The notes under the pieces were generated by a model that was given only the letters and a program-made list of their open reading frames with translations, was not told where the DNA came from and searched no databases. From assembly GCA_002455425.1 (NCBI GenBank), contig DKKT01000016.1:1239-20298 (forward strand): a DNA stretch of 19,060 bases, in the 5' to 3' direction. Below, piece by piece: positions 13,249-19,060 of the stretch. Each line of letters begins with the position of its first letter. Position 1 is the first letter of the stretch. The translations under genes and the position numbers were made by a program. Source of the stretch: Chthonomonas sp. UBA6659. GTDB lineage: Bacteria; Armatimonadota; Fimbriimonadia; Fimbriimonadales; Fimbriimonadaceae.

Positions 13249-13254
13249 TCGGGC

Positions 13255-14811
13255 ATGGCCGACCTCAACGCGCCGGATCGAATCTTCGTCGGAAAGGGCG
13301 AACTCGACACCTACCTCCTCGCCAAGTTCGGGAACCGGCACGGACTCGTCGCGGGGGCGACCGGCACCGGAAAAACCGTGACGCTGCAGGTCCTGGCCGA
13401 GGGGTTTTCGGCCCGCGGCGTCCCCGTCTTCCTCGCCGACGTCAAAGGAGACCTCTCCGGCATGTGCCAGCCGGGCGGCGGTAAACCCAAGCTCGAGGAG
13501 CGAGCGGCGCAAATCGGGCTCAGCCCCTACCTCTACCACGGCTGCCCGGTCACGTTCTGGGATCTGTTCGGGCGCCAAGGACACCCGGTCCGCACCACCG
13601 TCTCCGAGATGGGGCCGCTCCTCCTTGCCCGCCTCCTCGATCTCAACGACGTCCAAGAAGGAGTCCTCAACCTCGCCTTCAAGGTCGCCGACGACAGCGG
13701 TCTCCTCCTTCTCGACCTCAAAGACCTCCGCGCCCTTCTCGTCCATGTCGGCGAACGCGCCGATGAGCTCACCCTCGAATACGGCAACGTCAGTGCCACG
13801 ACGATCGGCGCGATCCAGCGCAGCCTCCTCAGCCTCGAGCAGCAAGGCGCCGAGGCCTTCTTCGGCGAGCCCGCTCTCGACCTCGTCGACTTCATGCGCG
13901 TGGCCCCCGATGGCCGCGGCATGATCAACATTCTCGCCGCCGATCAGCTCATGACCAATCCGAGGCTCTACGCCACGTTCCTCCTGTGGCTCCTCGCCGA
14001 GCTGTTCGAAGACCTCCCCGAGGTCGGCGATCTCGATAAGCCGAAGCTCGTCTTCTTCTTCGACGAAGCCCACCTCCTCTTCACCGATGCCCCGAAGGCC
14101 CTCGTGGACAAGGTCGAGCAGGTGGTCCGCCTCATCCGATCCAAGGGCGTCGGCGTCTACTTCGTGACCCAGAACCCCCTCGACGTCCCCGATCCGGTGC
14201 TCGGACAGCTCGGCAACCGCTTCCAGCACGCGCTCCGTGCCTTCACCCCACGCGACCAGAAGGCGGTCAAAACAGCGGCCGAGACCTTCCGGGTCAATCC
14301 CAACCTGGACACCGAACAGGCGATCATGGAGCTCGGCGTCGGGGAGGCCTTGGTGTCGTGCCTCGACCCGAAGGGAATCCCGGAGATCGTCCAGCGCGTC
14401 CTCATCCGCCCGCCCGCCTCGCGCCTCGGACCGTGCACCCCCGAGGAGCGTGCCGCGGTCGTCGCGGCCGGCCCGCTGCGCGGCAAGTACGAACAGGAGA
14501 TCGACCGCGTCTCCGCCTACGAAACCCTGCGAGGCCGTGCCGAGGCCAAGTTGGCGCCGCCCCCCATCGTCGCCTCGCCGCCGTCCGAAGCCGGAGCCGG
14601 CGGAATCGTGACGACCCGGCCTCGACCGCAAACTCCTCGGCGCGAGCGCATCGAGTACGAGGAGCCCGAGCCCAAGCCGCGCAAAGCTCCGGCCCGTCGG
14701 AGCGACTCGGTCATGGAGTCGCTCGCCAAAGGCGTGGCCCGCAGCGCCGGCAGCCAATTGGGGCGCTCGCTCGTTCGCGGCATCCTCGGCTCGATCTTCA
14801 AGGGCCGCTAG
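13255..14811 (+). CDS. HerA/YjgR-type ATPase (DUF853)
   Basis: The 518-residue cytoplasmic FtsK/HerA-fold NTPase closely resembles E. coli YjgR in order and motifs. NRHGLVAGATGTGKT carries Walker A (34-41); FLADVKGDLSG, GHPVRTTVSEMGPLLLARLL and LLSLEQQGAEAFFGEP follow. Walker B is LVFFFDEAHLLF (265-276), with VYFVTQNPLDVPDPVLGQLG as the sensor region and RAFTPRDQKAVK after it. The C-terminal 100 residues are Pro/Arg-rich and variable, ending MESLAKGVARSAGSQLGRSL-like with a short hydrophobic helix. The family's cellular role is unclear; HerA relatives are DNA translocases. No nurA is adjacent. It starts divergently from infA, and its stop is 1 nt from that of the convergent glycosyltransferase. 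Confidence 0.92.
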   Translation: MADLNAPDRIFVGKGELDTYLLAKFGNRHGLVAGATGTGKTVTLQVLAEGFSARGVPVFLADVKGDLSGMCQPGGGKPKLEERAAQIGLSPYLYHGCPVTFWDLFGRQGHPVRTTVSEMGPLLLARLLDLNDVQEGVLNLAFKVADDSGLLLLDLKDLRALLVHVGERADELTLEYGNVSATTIGAIQRSLLSLEQQGAEAFFGEPALDLVDFMRVAPDGRGMINILAADQLMTNPRLYATFLLWLLAELFEDLPEVGDLDKPKLVFFFDEAHLLFTDAPKALVDKVEQVVRLIRSKGVGVYFVTQNPLDVPDPVLGQLGNRFQHALRAFTPRDQKAVKTAAETFRVNPNLDTEQAIMELGVGEALVSCLDPKGIPEIVQRVLIRPPASRLGPCTPEERAAVVAAGPLRGKYEQEIDRVSAYETLRGRAEAKLAPPPIVASPPSEAGAGGIVTTRPRPQTPRRERIEYEEPEPKPRKAPARRSDSVMESLAKGVARSAGSQLGRSLVRGILGSIFKGR

Positions 14812-14812
14812 C

Positions 14813-15889
14813 CTAGCGTCCGACGATTCGGCCCTTCCAGGTTGCCGCGCCAGCGCGCCGCAGCATCCACGAGCGGACCACGGTGAACGCGGCCAGCGTA
14901 CAGGTGATCGGCATCAGCGGCCAAGTCCAAATCGGCTGGCCGACGAGGCGGTCGGTCACGAACTTCGACGCGAGGAGCAGCCCCAGCGCCCAGGGCCAGA
15001 GCGGCCCCGCGGCGGTCCAGGCCCATCCCGCGACCAGGAACCCGAACGCGAGCAGCCAAGAGCCCACGCCCGGACCCGCGATTTCGACGCTGTTCTTGCT
15101 CATGCCGTCGATCGCTTCGCGCAGCGTCCGGTACATCCGCACCGAACCGACCGCGGCGAGGTCGACCACGTCGATCCGAATCCCGTGCTTTGCGAGCAGC
15201 CGGCCGGTCGCGACATCCTCGAGCACCCGGCTTCTCAAGCTTTCGTGCGGCCGCACCTCCCAGTAGGTCGCGGCACGCCACAGCACGAACTGCCCGTTCG
15301 TGAACCCGTTGTGTCCGCGCCCGGTCCGAGCCACCAATCCGAACGGGTTCGACGCCAGCAATACCCACGGCACCCACGAAAGGTAGACCGGCTCGAAGCC
15401 CGCACCCGGGAGCATCCTCAGAAAGCCGCTGAACACCGGGACTCGGGACCCGCGCGCCGCAATCAGGCCGGCCACGCCATCGACGAAACCCGCCTTGACC
15501 TGGACGTCGGCATCGAGAAAGAGCAGCCAGTCGCCCGCGAAGTCCTCGGCCGTGACTTTCGCAAGCTCGTGGCAGGCCCGGTTCTTGCCCGTCCAGCCCT
15601 CGGGCAGGGGCTCCGAGGCCCGGATCACGGTTGCCCCCGCCTCAGCGGCCAGCAGCCCCGTGCCGTCGTCGGACTCGTCGTCGAAGACGTAGACCCTCGC
15701 ACCTTGAGCGACGAGACTCCCGACCAGCGACCCGATGTGGGGCGCCTCGTTCCGAGCCGGAATCAGCACCGCCGGTCGCAGGCCCGGGCCCGTGCCTCCC
15801 GGCCGGACGCGGCGCATCAGCAGTGCATTGCCCGCGGCGACGATGACCAGCCAGCCGTACAGCGCGACCACGATCGCCCCGATCAGCAC
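14813..15889 (-). CDS. Membrane-bound family 2 glycosyltransferase
   Basis: Starting at the GTG at 15889 (preceded by a G-rich GAGGGGGTGGG site) the protein has 358 residues. A membrane segment (2-24) is followed by a GT-A catalytic domain: LIPARNEA (42-49), FDDESDDGT (69-77), EGWTGKNRAC (97-106), metal-binding DAD (126-128), then GQFVLWRA and EDVATGRLL (the ED acceptor-base region). The C-terminal third has two to four hydrophobic segments. PEGWTGKNRA is shared with hopanoid-associated HpnB and carotenoid glycosyltransferases such as CrtQ, so a lipid or carotenoid acceptor is possible but not shown. The longer open frame to 16069 would overlap the ATPase gene and lacks family similarity. Confidence 0.85.
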   Translation of the reverse strand: MLIGAIVVALYGWLVIVAAGNALLMRRVRPGGTGPGLRPAVLIPARNEAPHIGSLVGSLVAQGARVYVFDDESDDGTGLLAAEAGATVIRASEPLPEGWTGKNRACHELAKVTAEDFAGDWLLFLDADVQVKAGFVDGVAGLIAARGSRVPVFSGFLRMLPGAGFEPVYLSWVPWVLLASNPFGLVARTGRGHNGFTNGQFVLWRAATYWEVRPHESLRSRVLEDVATGRLLAKHGIRIDVVDLAAVGSVRMYRTLREAIDGMSKNSVEIAGPGVGSWLLAFGFLVAGWAWTAAGPLWPWALGLLLASKFVTDRLVGQPIWTWPLMPITCTLAAFTVVRSWMLRRAGAATWKGRIVGR

Positions 15890-15965
15890 CGGCCCACCCC
15901 CTCGACACGAGGGTCGGGAGTTTCGGGACTTCGGTTTCCGCGAACGGGCACTGCCTCTGTCATCG

Positions 15966-15971
15966 TAGATA
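15966..15971 (+). promoter_or_regulatory. Possible -10 box for the ARC ATPase
   Basis: TAGATA lies 6 nt before the second ATG (15978) of an ATGATG start, with no ribosome binding site. This would be a leaderless arrangement if the second ATG is used. The last base is not the expected T, so the case is weaker than for the neighbours. Confidence 0.3.
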
Positions 15972-15974
15972 CGA

Positions 15975-17636
15975 ATGATGGACCCCCACGCCGAGTCCCG
16001 ACCACTGAAGACCCTCGAGAAGCTTGCAGAGGTCGCCCCGAAGGACGACCCGCGCGTCCAAAACGTCATCGCGCACCTCCGCAGCGAGCTCGAGGACGAG
16101 GAAAAGCGTCGCGACGACGAGCGTCAGCTCCTCGCCGAATACGAGGAGGCCTACCAAAAGCTCACGGCGCCCGCCAACCGGCTTGGCGTCTTTCTCCAGC
16201 ACCTCGATGACGAGAAGGTCCTGGTCGCGATGGGCGAAACCGAGTACGTCGTCCTCGTCGATCCCAAGATCGAGCGAGAGCGGCTCAAGACCGGAGTCCG
16301 CGTCGCCGTGAACGAGGCCTTCGCGGTCGTCGACGTCCTCCCGCCCCACGCCGGCGGAGCGGTCCTCAAGGTCGCCGAATCGCTCGAAGACGGACGCCTC
16401 CGGGTCGGAAGCGATCCTCAGAATCTCCAGGGCCGCCTCGTCGAGCGCGCCGACACCCTCCGCGAGACGCGGATCGATGTCGGCGACGAAGTCCGAATCG
16501 AACCCCTGGGACGGGTCGCCGTCGAGCACTTCGCCCACCAGGACACCCGCGACTACTTCGTCGAACAGGTACCGGAGATTCCCTGGGACAAGATCGGTGG
16601 GCAACAGGAGGCGATCTCCCTCATCCGCGACACGATCGAGCACCCGCTCCTCTACCCGGAGCTGTATGCCCAGTTCGACAAGAAGCCGGTGAAGGGCATT
16701 CTCCTCTACGGACCTCCTGGCTGCGGCAAGACCCTGATCGGCAAAGCGACGGCCTACAATCTCGCCCGCGATTACTCCGAACGGGTCGGCCATGAAGTCA
16801 AGGAGTACTTCATGCACATCTCGGGGCCGAAGATCCTCAACATGTGGCTCGGCGAGACCGAGCGGATGGTCCGCGAGATCTTCGAAACTGCCCGGAACAA
16901 GGCTCGCGAAGGCAAGCTCGTCGTCATATTCATGGACGAAGCCGAGTCCATCCTCCGCACGCGCTCGAGCGGCCGATGGCTGAACATCAGCAACACCGTC
17001 GTGCCCCAGTTTTGCGCCGAAATGGACGGCCTCGTCTCGCTCGAGAACGTCGTCCTGATCCTCACCTCGAATCGACCCGACTACATCGACCCCGCCGTCC
17101 TCCGCCCCGAGCGGATCGACCGCAAGGTGAAAGTCCGGCGTCCGGATCGGGAATCGAGCCGCGACATCCTGACGATCTACCTCCACGACCGGCTCCCCCT
17201 CGACGCCGCCCTCCTTCAGGAATTCGACGGCGAGGCGGCGTGCGCTCGCAAGGAGCTGATCGAATCGACGATCGCGTTCCTGTGGCGTCAAGCTCCCGAA
17301 ACCGAGTTCCTGAAGGTCCATCTACGAAGCGGCGCGAGCGACACCCTCTATTGGAGGGACCTCGTGAGTGGGGCGCTGATCAAGTCCGTCGTCGATCGAG
17401 CCAAGGACTTCGCGATCCGGCGCGCGATCGACGAGCCCCAGCGCGCCCACGGCCTCTCGCGGCAAGACCTCGAGGAGGCGATTCAGGCGGAGTACCGCGA
17501 GAACGAGATCTTCCCCAAGTCCGACGTGCTTGACGATTGGCTCAAGCTGATCGACCTCGAACCGGACAGCGTCGCGACCGTGAAACCGATCCGCCCGAAC
17601 AAGGGCGAGCAGTTCTTGCGAAAGAACGTCATCTGA
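15975..17636 (+). CDS. arc: ARC/Mpa-type proteasomal AAA+ ATPase without C-terminal docking motif
   Basis: In Actinobacteria this hexameric ring unfolds pupylated proteins and feeds them to the 20S proteasome. The 553 residues follow the family order: an N-terminal coiled coil (about 31-66), tandem OB domains (about 68-185), then a single AAA+ module with IGGQQEAI (207-214), Walker A GPPGCGKT (246-253), pore loop MWLGETER (290-297), Walker B IFMDEAES (318-325), sensor Asn366 and the arginine region LRPERIDRK (376-384). The C-terminal helical part matches Mpa up to KPIRPNKGEQFLRKNVI. It then stops without the GQYL/HbYX-like tail. The gene is divergent from a glycosyltransferase (85 nt apart), and a lipoprotein gene follows after 44 nt. 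No pup, dop, pafA or prcBA is in the window. Confidence 0.92.
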   Translation: MMDPHAESRPLKTLEKLAEVAPKDDPRVQNVIAHLRSELEDEEKRRDDERQLLAEYEEAYQKLTAPANRLGVFLQHLDDEKVLVAMGETEYVVLVDPKIERERLKTGVRVAVNEAFAVVDVLPPHAGGAVLKVAESLEDGRLRVGSDPQNLQGRLVERADTLRETRIDVGDEVRIEPLGRVAVEHFAHQDTRDYFVEQVPEIPWDKIGGQQEAISLIRDTIEHPLLYPELYAQFDKKPVKGILLYGPPGCGKTLIGKATAYNLARDYSERVGHEVKEYFMHISGPKILNMWLGETERMVREIFETARNKAREGKLVVIFMDEAESILRTRSSGRWLNISNTVVPQFCAEMDGLVSLENVVLILTSNRPDYIDPAVLRPERIDRKVKVRRPDRESSRDILTIYLHDRLPLDAALLQEFDGEAACARKELIESTIAFLWRQAPETEFLKVHLRSGASDTLYWRDLVSGALIKSVVDRAKDFAIRRAIDEPQRAHGLSRQDLEEAIQAEYRENEIFPKSDVLDDWLKLIDLEPDSVATVKPIRPNKGEQFLRKNVI

Positions 17637-17667
17637 GTCGCCGCCGGTTCCGACTCGCCCGACGCGG

Positions 17668-17673
17668 TAGCAT
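17668..17673 (+). promoter_or_regulatory. Leaderless -10 box for the lipoprotein gene
   Basis: TAGCAT, then CTTCCTC (7 nt), then GTG at 17681. Box, spacing and start codon are the same as at the RDD gene (TAGCAT, CCTACCC, GTG). No ribosome binding site is present. Confidence 0.5.
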
Positions 17674-17680
17674 CTTCCTC

Positions 17681-18289
17681 GTGCTCCGAAGACCTGGTGC
17701 CTGCGGACTGGCCTTCTTCGCCGTGACGTTCCTGGCGGCGACCGTCTTCGTCGGCTGCAGTCGGCCGGCCACCGACGTCCCACCCTCCACACCCAAGCCC
17801 TCGAGCGGTAAGAGCGGAAAGAGCGGAAAGAGCGGTGAGGCCGCCCTCGACGTCTACGCCCTCGTTCGAGCCGGTGCCGCCCAGATGTCCGGGGCGATCG
17901 ATTCGATCGCCGAGGCGCTCGAACAGGCCAAGAAATGCCAGGGTGCGGCGACCGGAGATCTCATTCAGGCCTTCGACGAGGTCGTCGACCGGATCGACGG
18001 CGTCGGGGGCGCGCTCGCCGATTTCGCAGTCGACCCAGCCCCCCGCGCCGACTTCGAAAAGAACGTCGCCGCGGAGGACGAGCGAAGACTTGCCGCGATC
18101 CAAGCCGGCAACGACGGAATCCACGAGTTGAAGGAGGCGGCCGGGATCGCCGAAAGTGTGATCGAGACGGTACCCAGCGCTCAAGCGGAGGACGTCAAAA
18201 AGCTGGTCGCGTTGGTCGACCTCGCCGTCCAGGACGTCTCCGACGCTATCACCGCCTTCGGCGGAGCCGTCGAGCCCGAAGGTCAGTAG
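17681..18289 (+). CDS. Putative lipoprotein of unknown function (202 aa)
   Basis: I do not recognise the family. From the GTG at 17681 the protein begins MLRRPGACGLAFFAVTFLAA and continues TVFVGC, a lipoprotein-type signal peptide with a plausible lipobox (FVGC). A Ser/Gly/Lys/Pro linker with SGK repeats follows, then an all-alpha, Ala/Asp/Glu-rich domain with heptad-like spacing (AGAAQMSGAIDSIAEALEQ; IHELKEAAGIAESVIETV), suggesting a helical bundle. There are no catalytic motifs. An upstream frame to 17537 overlaps the ATPase gene and has no lipoprotein signal, so the internal GTG is preferred. It lies 44 nt after the ATPase but has its own promoter-like box, so co-function is uncertain. Its stop abuts that of the convergent hydrolase (TAG|CTA). 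Confidence 0.7.
   Translation: MLRRPGACGLAFFAVTFLAATVFVGCSRPATDVPPSTPKPSSGKSGKSGKSGEAALDVYALVRAGAAQMSGAIDSIAEALEQAKKCQGAATGDLIQAFDEVVDRIDGVGGALADFAVDPAPRADFEKNVAAEDERRLAAIQAGNDGIHELKEAAGIAESVIETVPSAQAEDVKKLVALVDLAVQDVSDAITAFGGAVEPEGQ
17804..17839 (+). repeat. 9-bp tandem repeat in the lipoprotein linker
   Basis: Four tandem copies of a 9-nt unit (AGCGGTAAG, AGCGGAAAG, AGCGGAAAG, AGCGGTGAG) encode SGK-SGK-SGK-SGE. The unit is three codons, so copy-number change would keep the frame and alter the length of the tether between the lipid anchor and the helical domain. Confidence 0.9.
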
Positions 18290-19054
18290 CTACCCGATCG
18301 CGATCCGGAGCCCGTCGTAGGCCAACGCGATCCCCTCGGGGAGCTCCGCGTTCGTGACATCGTGATCGTAGTCGTGGCTGAGGTGGGTCAGGTAGGTTTG
18401 CTGCGCCCCGAGAGCCTGAGCGACCGCGATCGCCTGGTCGAGGTGATAGTGGTTGGGGTGGGGCTTACGCCGCACGCCGTCCAGCACCAGCGTCTCCAGC
18501 CCGTGCAGGCGCGCCCACGAGTCGGCGGGGATGTGGTTCACGTCGGTGACGTAGGCGAAGTCGCCGACCCGTAGCGCCATCACCGGCCAGGGTCCATGCT
18601 CGACCCAGAAGGTCCCGATCGTCATGCCGCCCAGCTCGAGCGGATCGCTCACGTCGCGCAGATCGAAGCGGGGCACCTCGATACCAGGCCCAAATTCGGC
18701 GAACGCGTACGCGAAAACACGGCGAATGTCGTCCTGGTACGCCGGGCTCGTGTAGATCGGCATGTCCCGCTTGGACTTCAGGCAGAACGACCGCAGATCG
18801 TCCATCCCCATGATGTGGTCCGCATGGGTGTGGGTGATGAGGACCGAATCGATGTCCATGACCCCCTCGCGCAGGAGCTGGAGACGCATCTCGGGCGCGC
18901 AGTCGACCAGCACGTTGCCGGTCGGCCCTCGGAGCAGCAGCGAAGGTCGGGTCCGGTGGTTCTTGGGGTTGGCCAGAAACTCGGGCGGATACTCGACGCC
19001 CAGCGTCGGAACACCGTTGCTCGTCCCCGATCCAAGGACCACCGCCTCGATCAT
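18290..19054 (-). CDS. PhnP-like metallo-beta-lactamase-fold hydrolase
   Basis: The 254-residue protein is complete. Its N-terminus AVVLGSGTSNGVPTLG matches the LGTGTSxGVP start of the PhnP/COG1235 family. Metal ligands are HTHADH (75-80), His153, Asp171 in DVNH, and HLSH (224-227); NHYHLDQA (201-208) is the family's conserved His segment. Relatives include the phosphodiesterase PhnP (cyclic ribose phosphates in phosphonate use) and other phosphodiesterases; no phn genes are nearby, so the substrate is unknown. The family's CxC zinc-site insertion is not obvious after GVP. The ATG lies 6 nt from the window end, so its promoter cannot be judged. Confidence 0.9.
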   Translation of the reverse strand: MIEAVVLGSGTSNGVPTLGVEYPPEFLANPKNHRTRPSLLLRGPTGNVLVDCAPEMRLQLLREGVMDIDSVLITHTHADHIMGMDDLRSFCLKSKRDMPIYTSPAYQDDIRRVFAYAFAEFGPGIEVPRFDLRDVSDPLELGGMTIGTFWVEHGPWPVMALRVGDFAYVTDVNHIPADSWARLHGLETLVLDGVRRKPHPNHYHLDQAIAVAQALGAQQTYLTHLSHDYDHDVTNAELPEGIALAYDGLRIAIG

Positions 19055-19060
19055 CGGTCG

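Noticed and set aside
13231..13254. CCCG/CGGG inverted repeat before the HerA-like gene
   Set aside because: A 4-bp stem with a 9-nt loop is expected by chance at this GC content.
12910..14757. A 615-codon open frame on the minus strand continuing upstream of infA
   Set aside because: It is the antisense of the HerA-like gene, repetitive in acidic residues and without domain motifs. Only the IF-1 part with its own ribosome binding site is real. High GC gives many such shadow frames.
15899..15913. CCCTCG-ACA-CGAGGG hairpin before the glycosyltransferase
   Set aside because: Perfect 6-bp stem with a 3-nt loop, but overlapping the likely ribosome binding region and with no T-run. Too little to call a regulatory element.
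15960..17321. A 453-codon minus-strand frame opposite the ARC ATPase
   Set aside because: Composition (Asp/Glu/Val/Gly-rich) is that of an antisense shadow. The plus-strand frame has complete AAA+ motifs.

Overview
This window looks like ordinary chromosome from a GC-rich, free-living bacterium. The best guess at lineage is Armatimonadota (Fimbriimonas-like). The H-X9-DG pseudopilin with an 'ILFPAFAQ..REAAKK' N-terminus, an ARC/Mpa-type proteasomal ATPase outside an obvious actinobacterial context, and SD-less genes preceded by TANNNT boxes all fit. No single marker proves it. I see no phage, transposon, CRISPR array, tRNA or rRNA.

Layout. 1-861 is the 3' part of acetyl-CoA synthetase. 862-1831 (minus) holds a secreted pseudopilin-like protein and a coupled tiny membrane protein. 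2024-3433 is pyruvate kinase. 3430-6283 (minus) is a recF-dciA-comEC cluster (replication, repair, DNA uptake), preceded by a 232-nt gene-free gap with direct repeats, a DnaA-box-like site and hairpins. 6516-8607 is a divergent pair: an RDD membrane protein (minus) and a DUF58 protein (plus). 8670-13176 (minus) is the end of the S10/spc/alpha ribosomal supercluster, infA-rpmJ-rpsM-rpsK-rpoA-rplQ-truA-rplM-rpsI, closed by a UUCG-loop terminator. rpsD is absent from its usual slot and a strong hairpin sits there instead. 13255-14811 is a HerA/YjgR-type ATPase, convergent with a GT2 glycosyltransferase (14813-15889, minus). 15975-17636 is an ARC/Mpa AAA+ ATPase, followed by a small lipoprotein (17681-18289) convergent with a PhnP-like metallo-beta-lactamase-fold hydrolase (18290-19054).

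How the parts work together. The ribosomal block is one long transcription unit with translational coupling, and three intergenic hairpins are candidate control points. RecF and DciA act in replication and gap repair, and ComEC is the DNA-uptake channel. The ARC ATPase would unfold proteins for a 20S proteasome, but its C-terminus lacks the docking motif seen in Mpa and no pup, dop or prcBA is visible.

The most distinctive signals are: (a) a probable leaderless-mRNA promoter grammar (TANNNT, 6-7 nt, then ATG/GTG), seen most clearly in two genes that share TAGCAT-N7-GTG; (b) the tail-less ARC ATPase; (c) convergent genes whose stop codons abut or overlap with no visible terminator; (d) the repeat-bearing gap upstream of recF. 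Much of the window is housekeeping, and I do not see a clear new multi-gene system.
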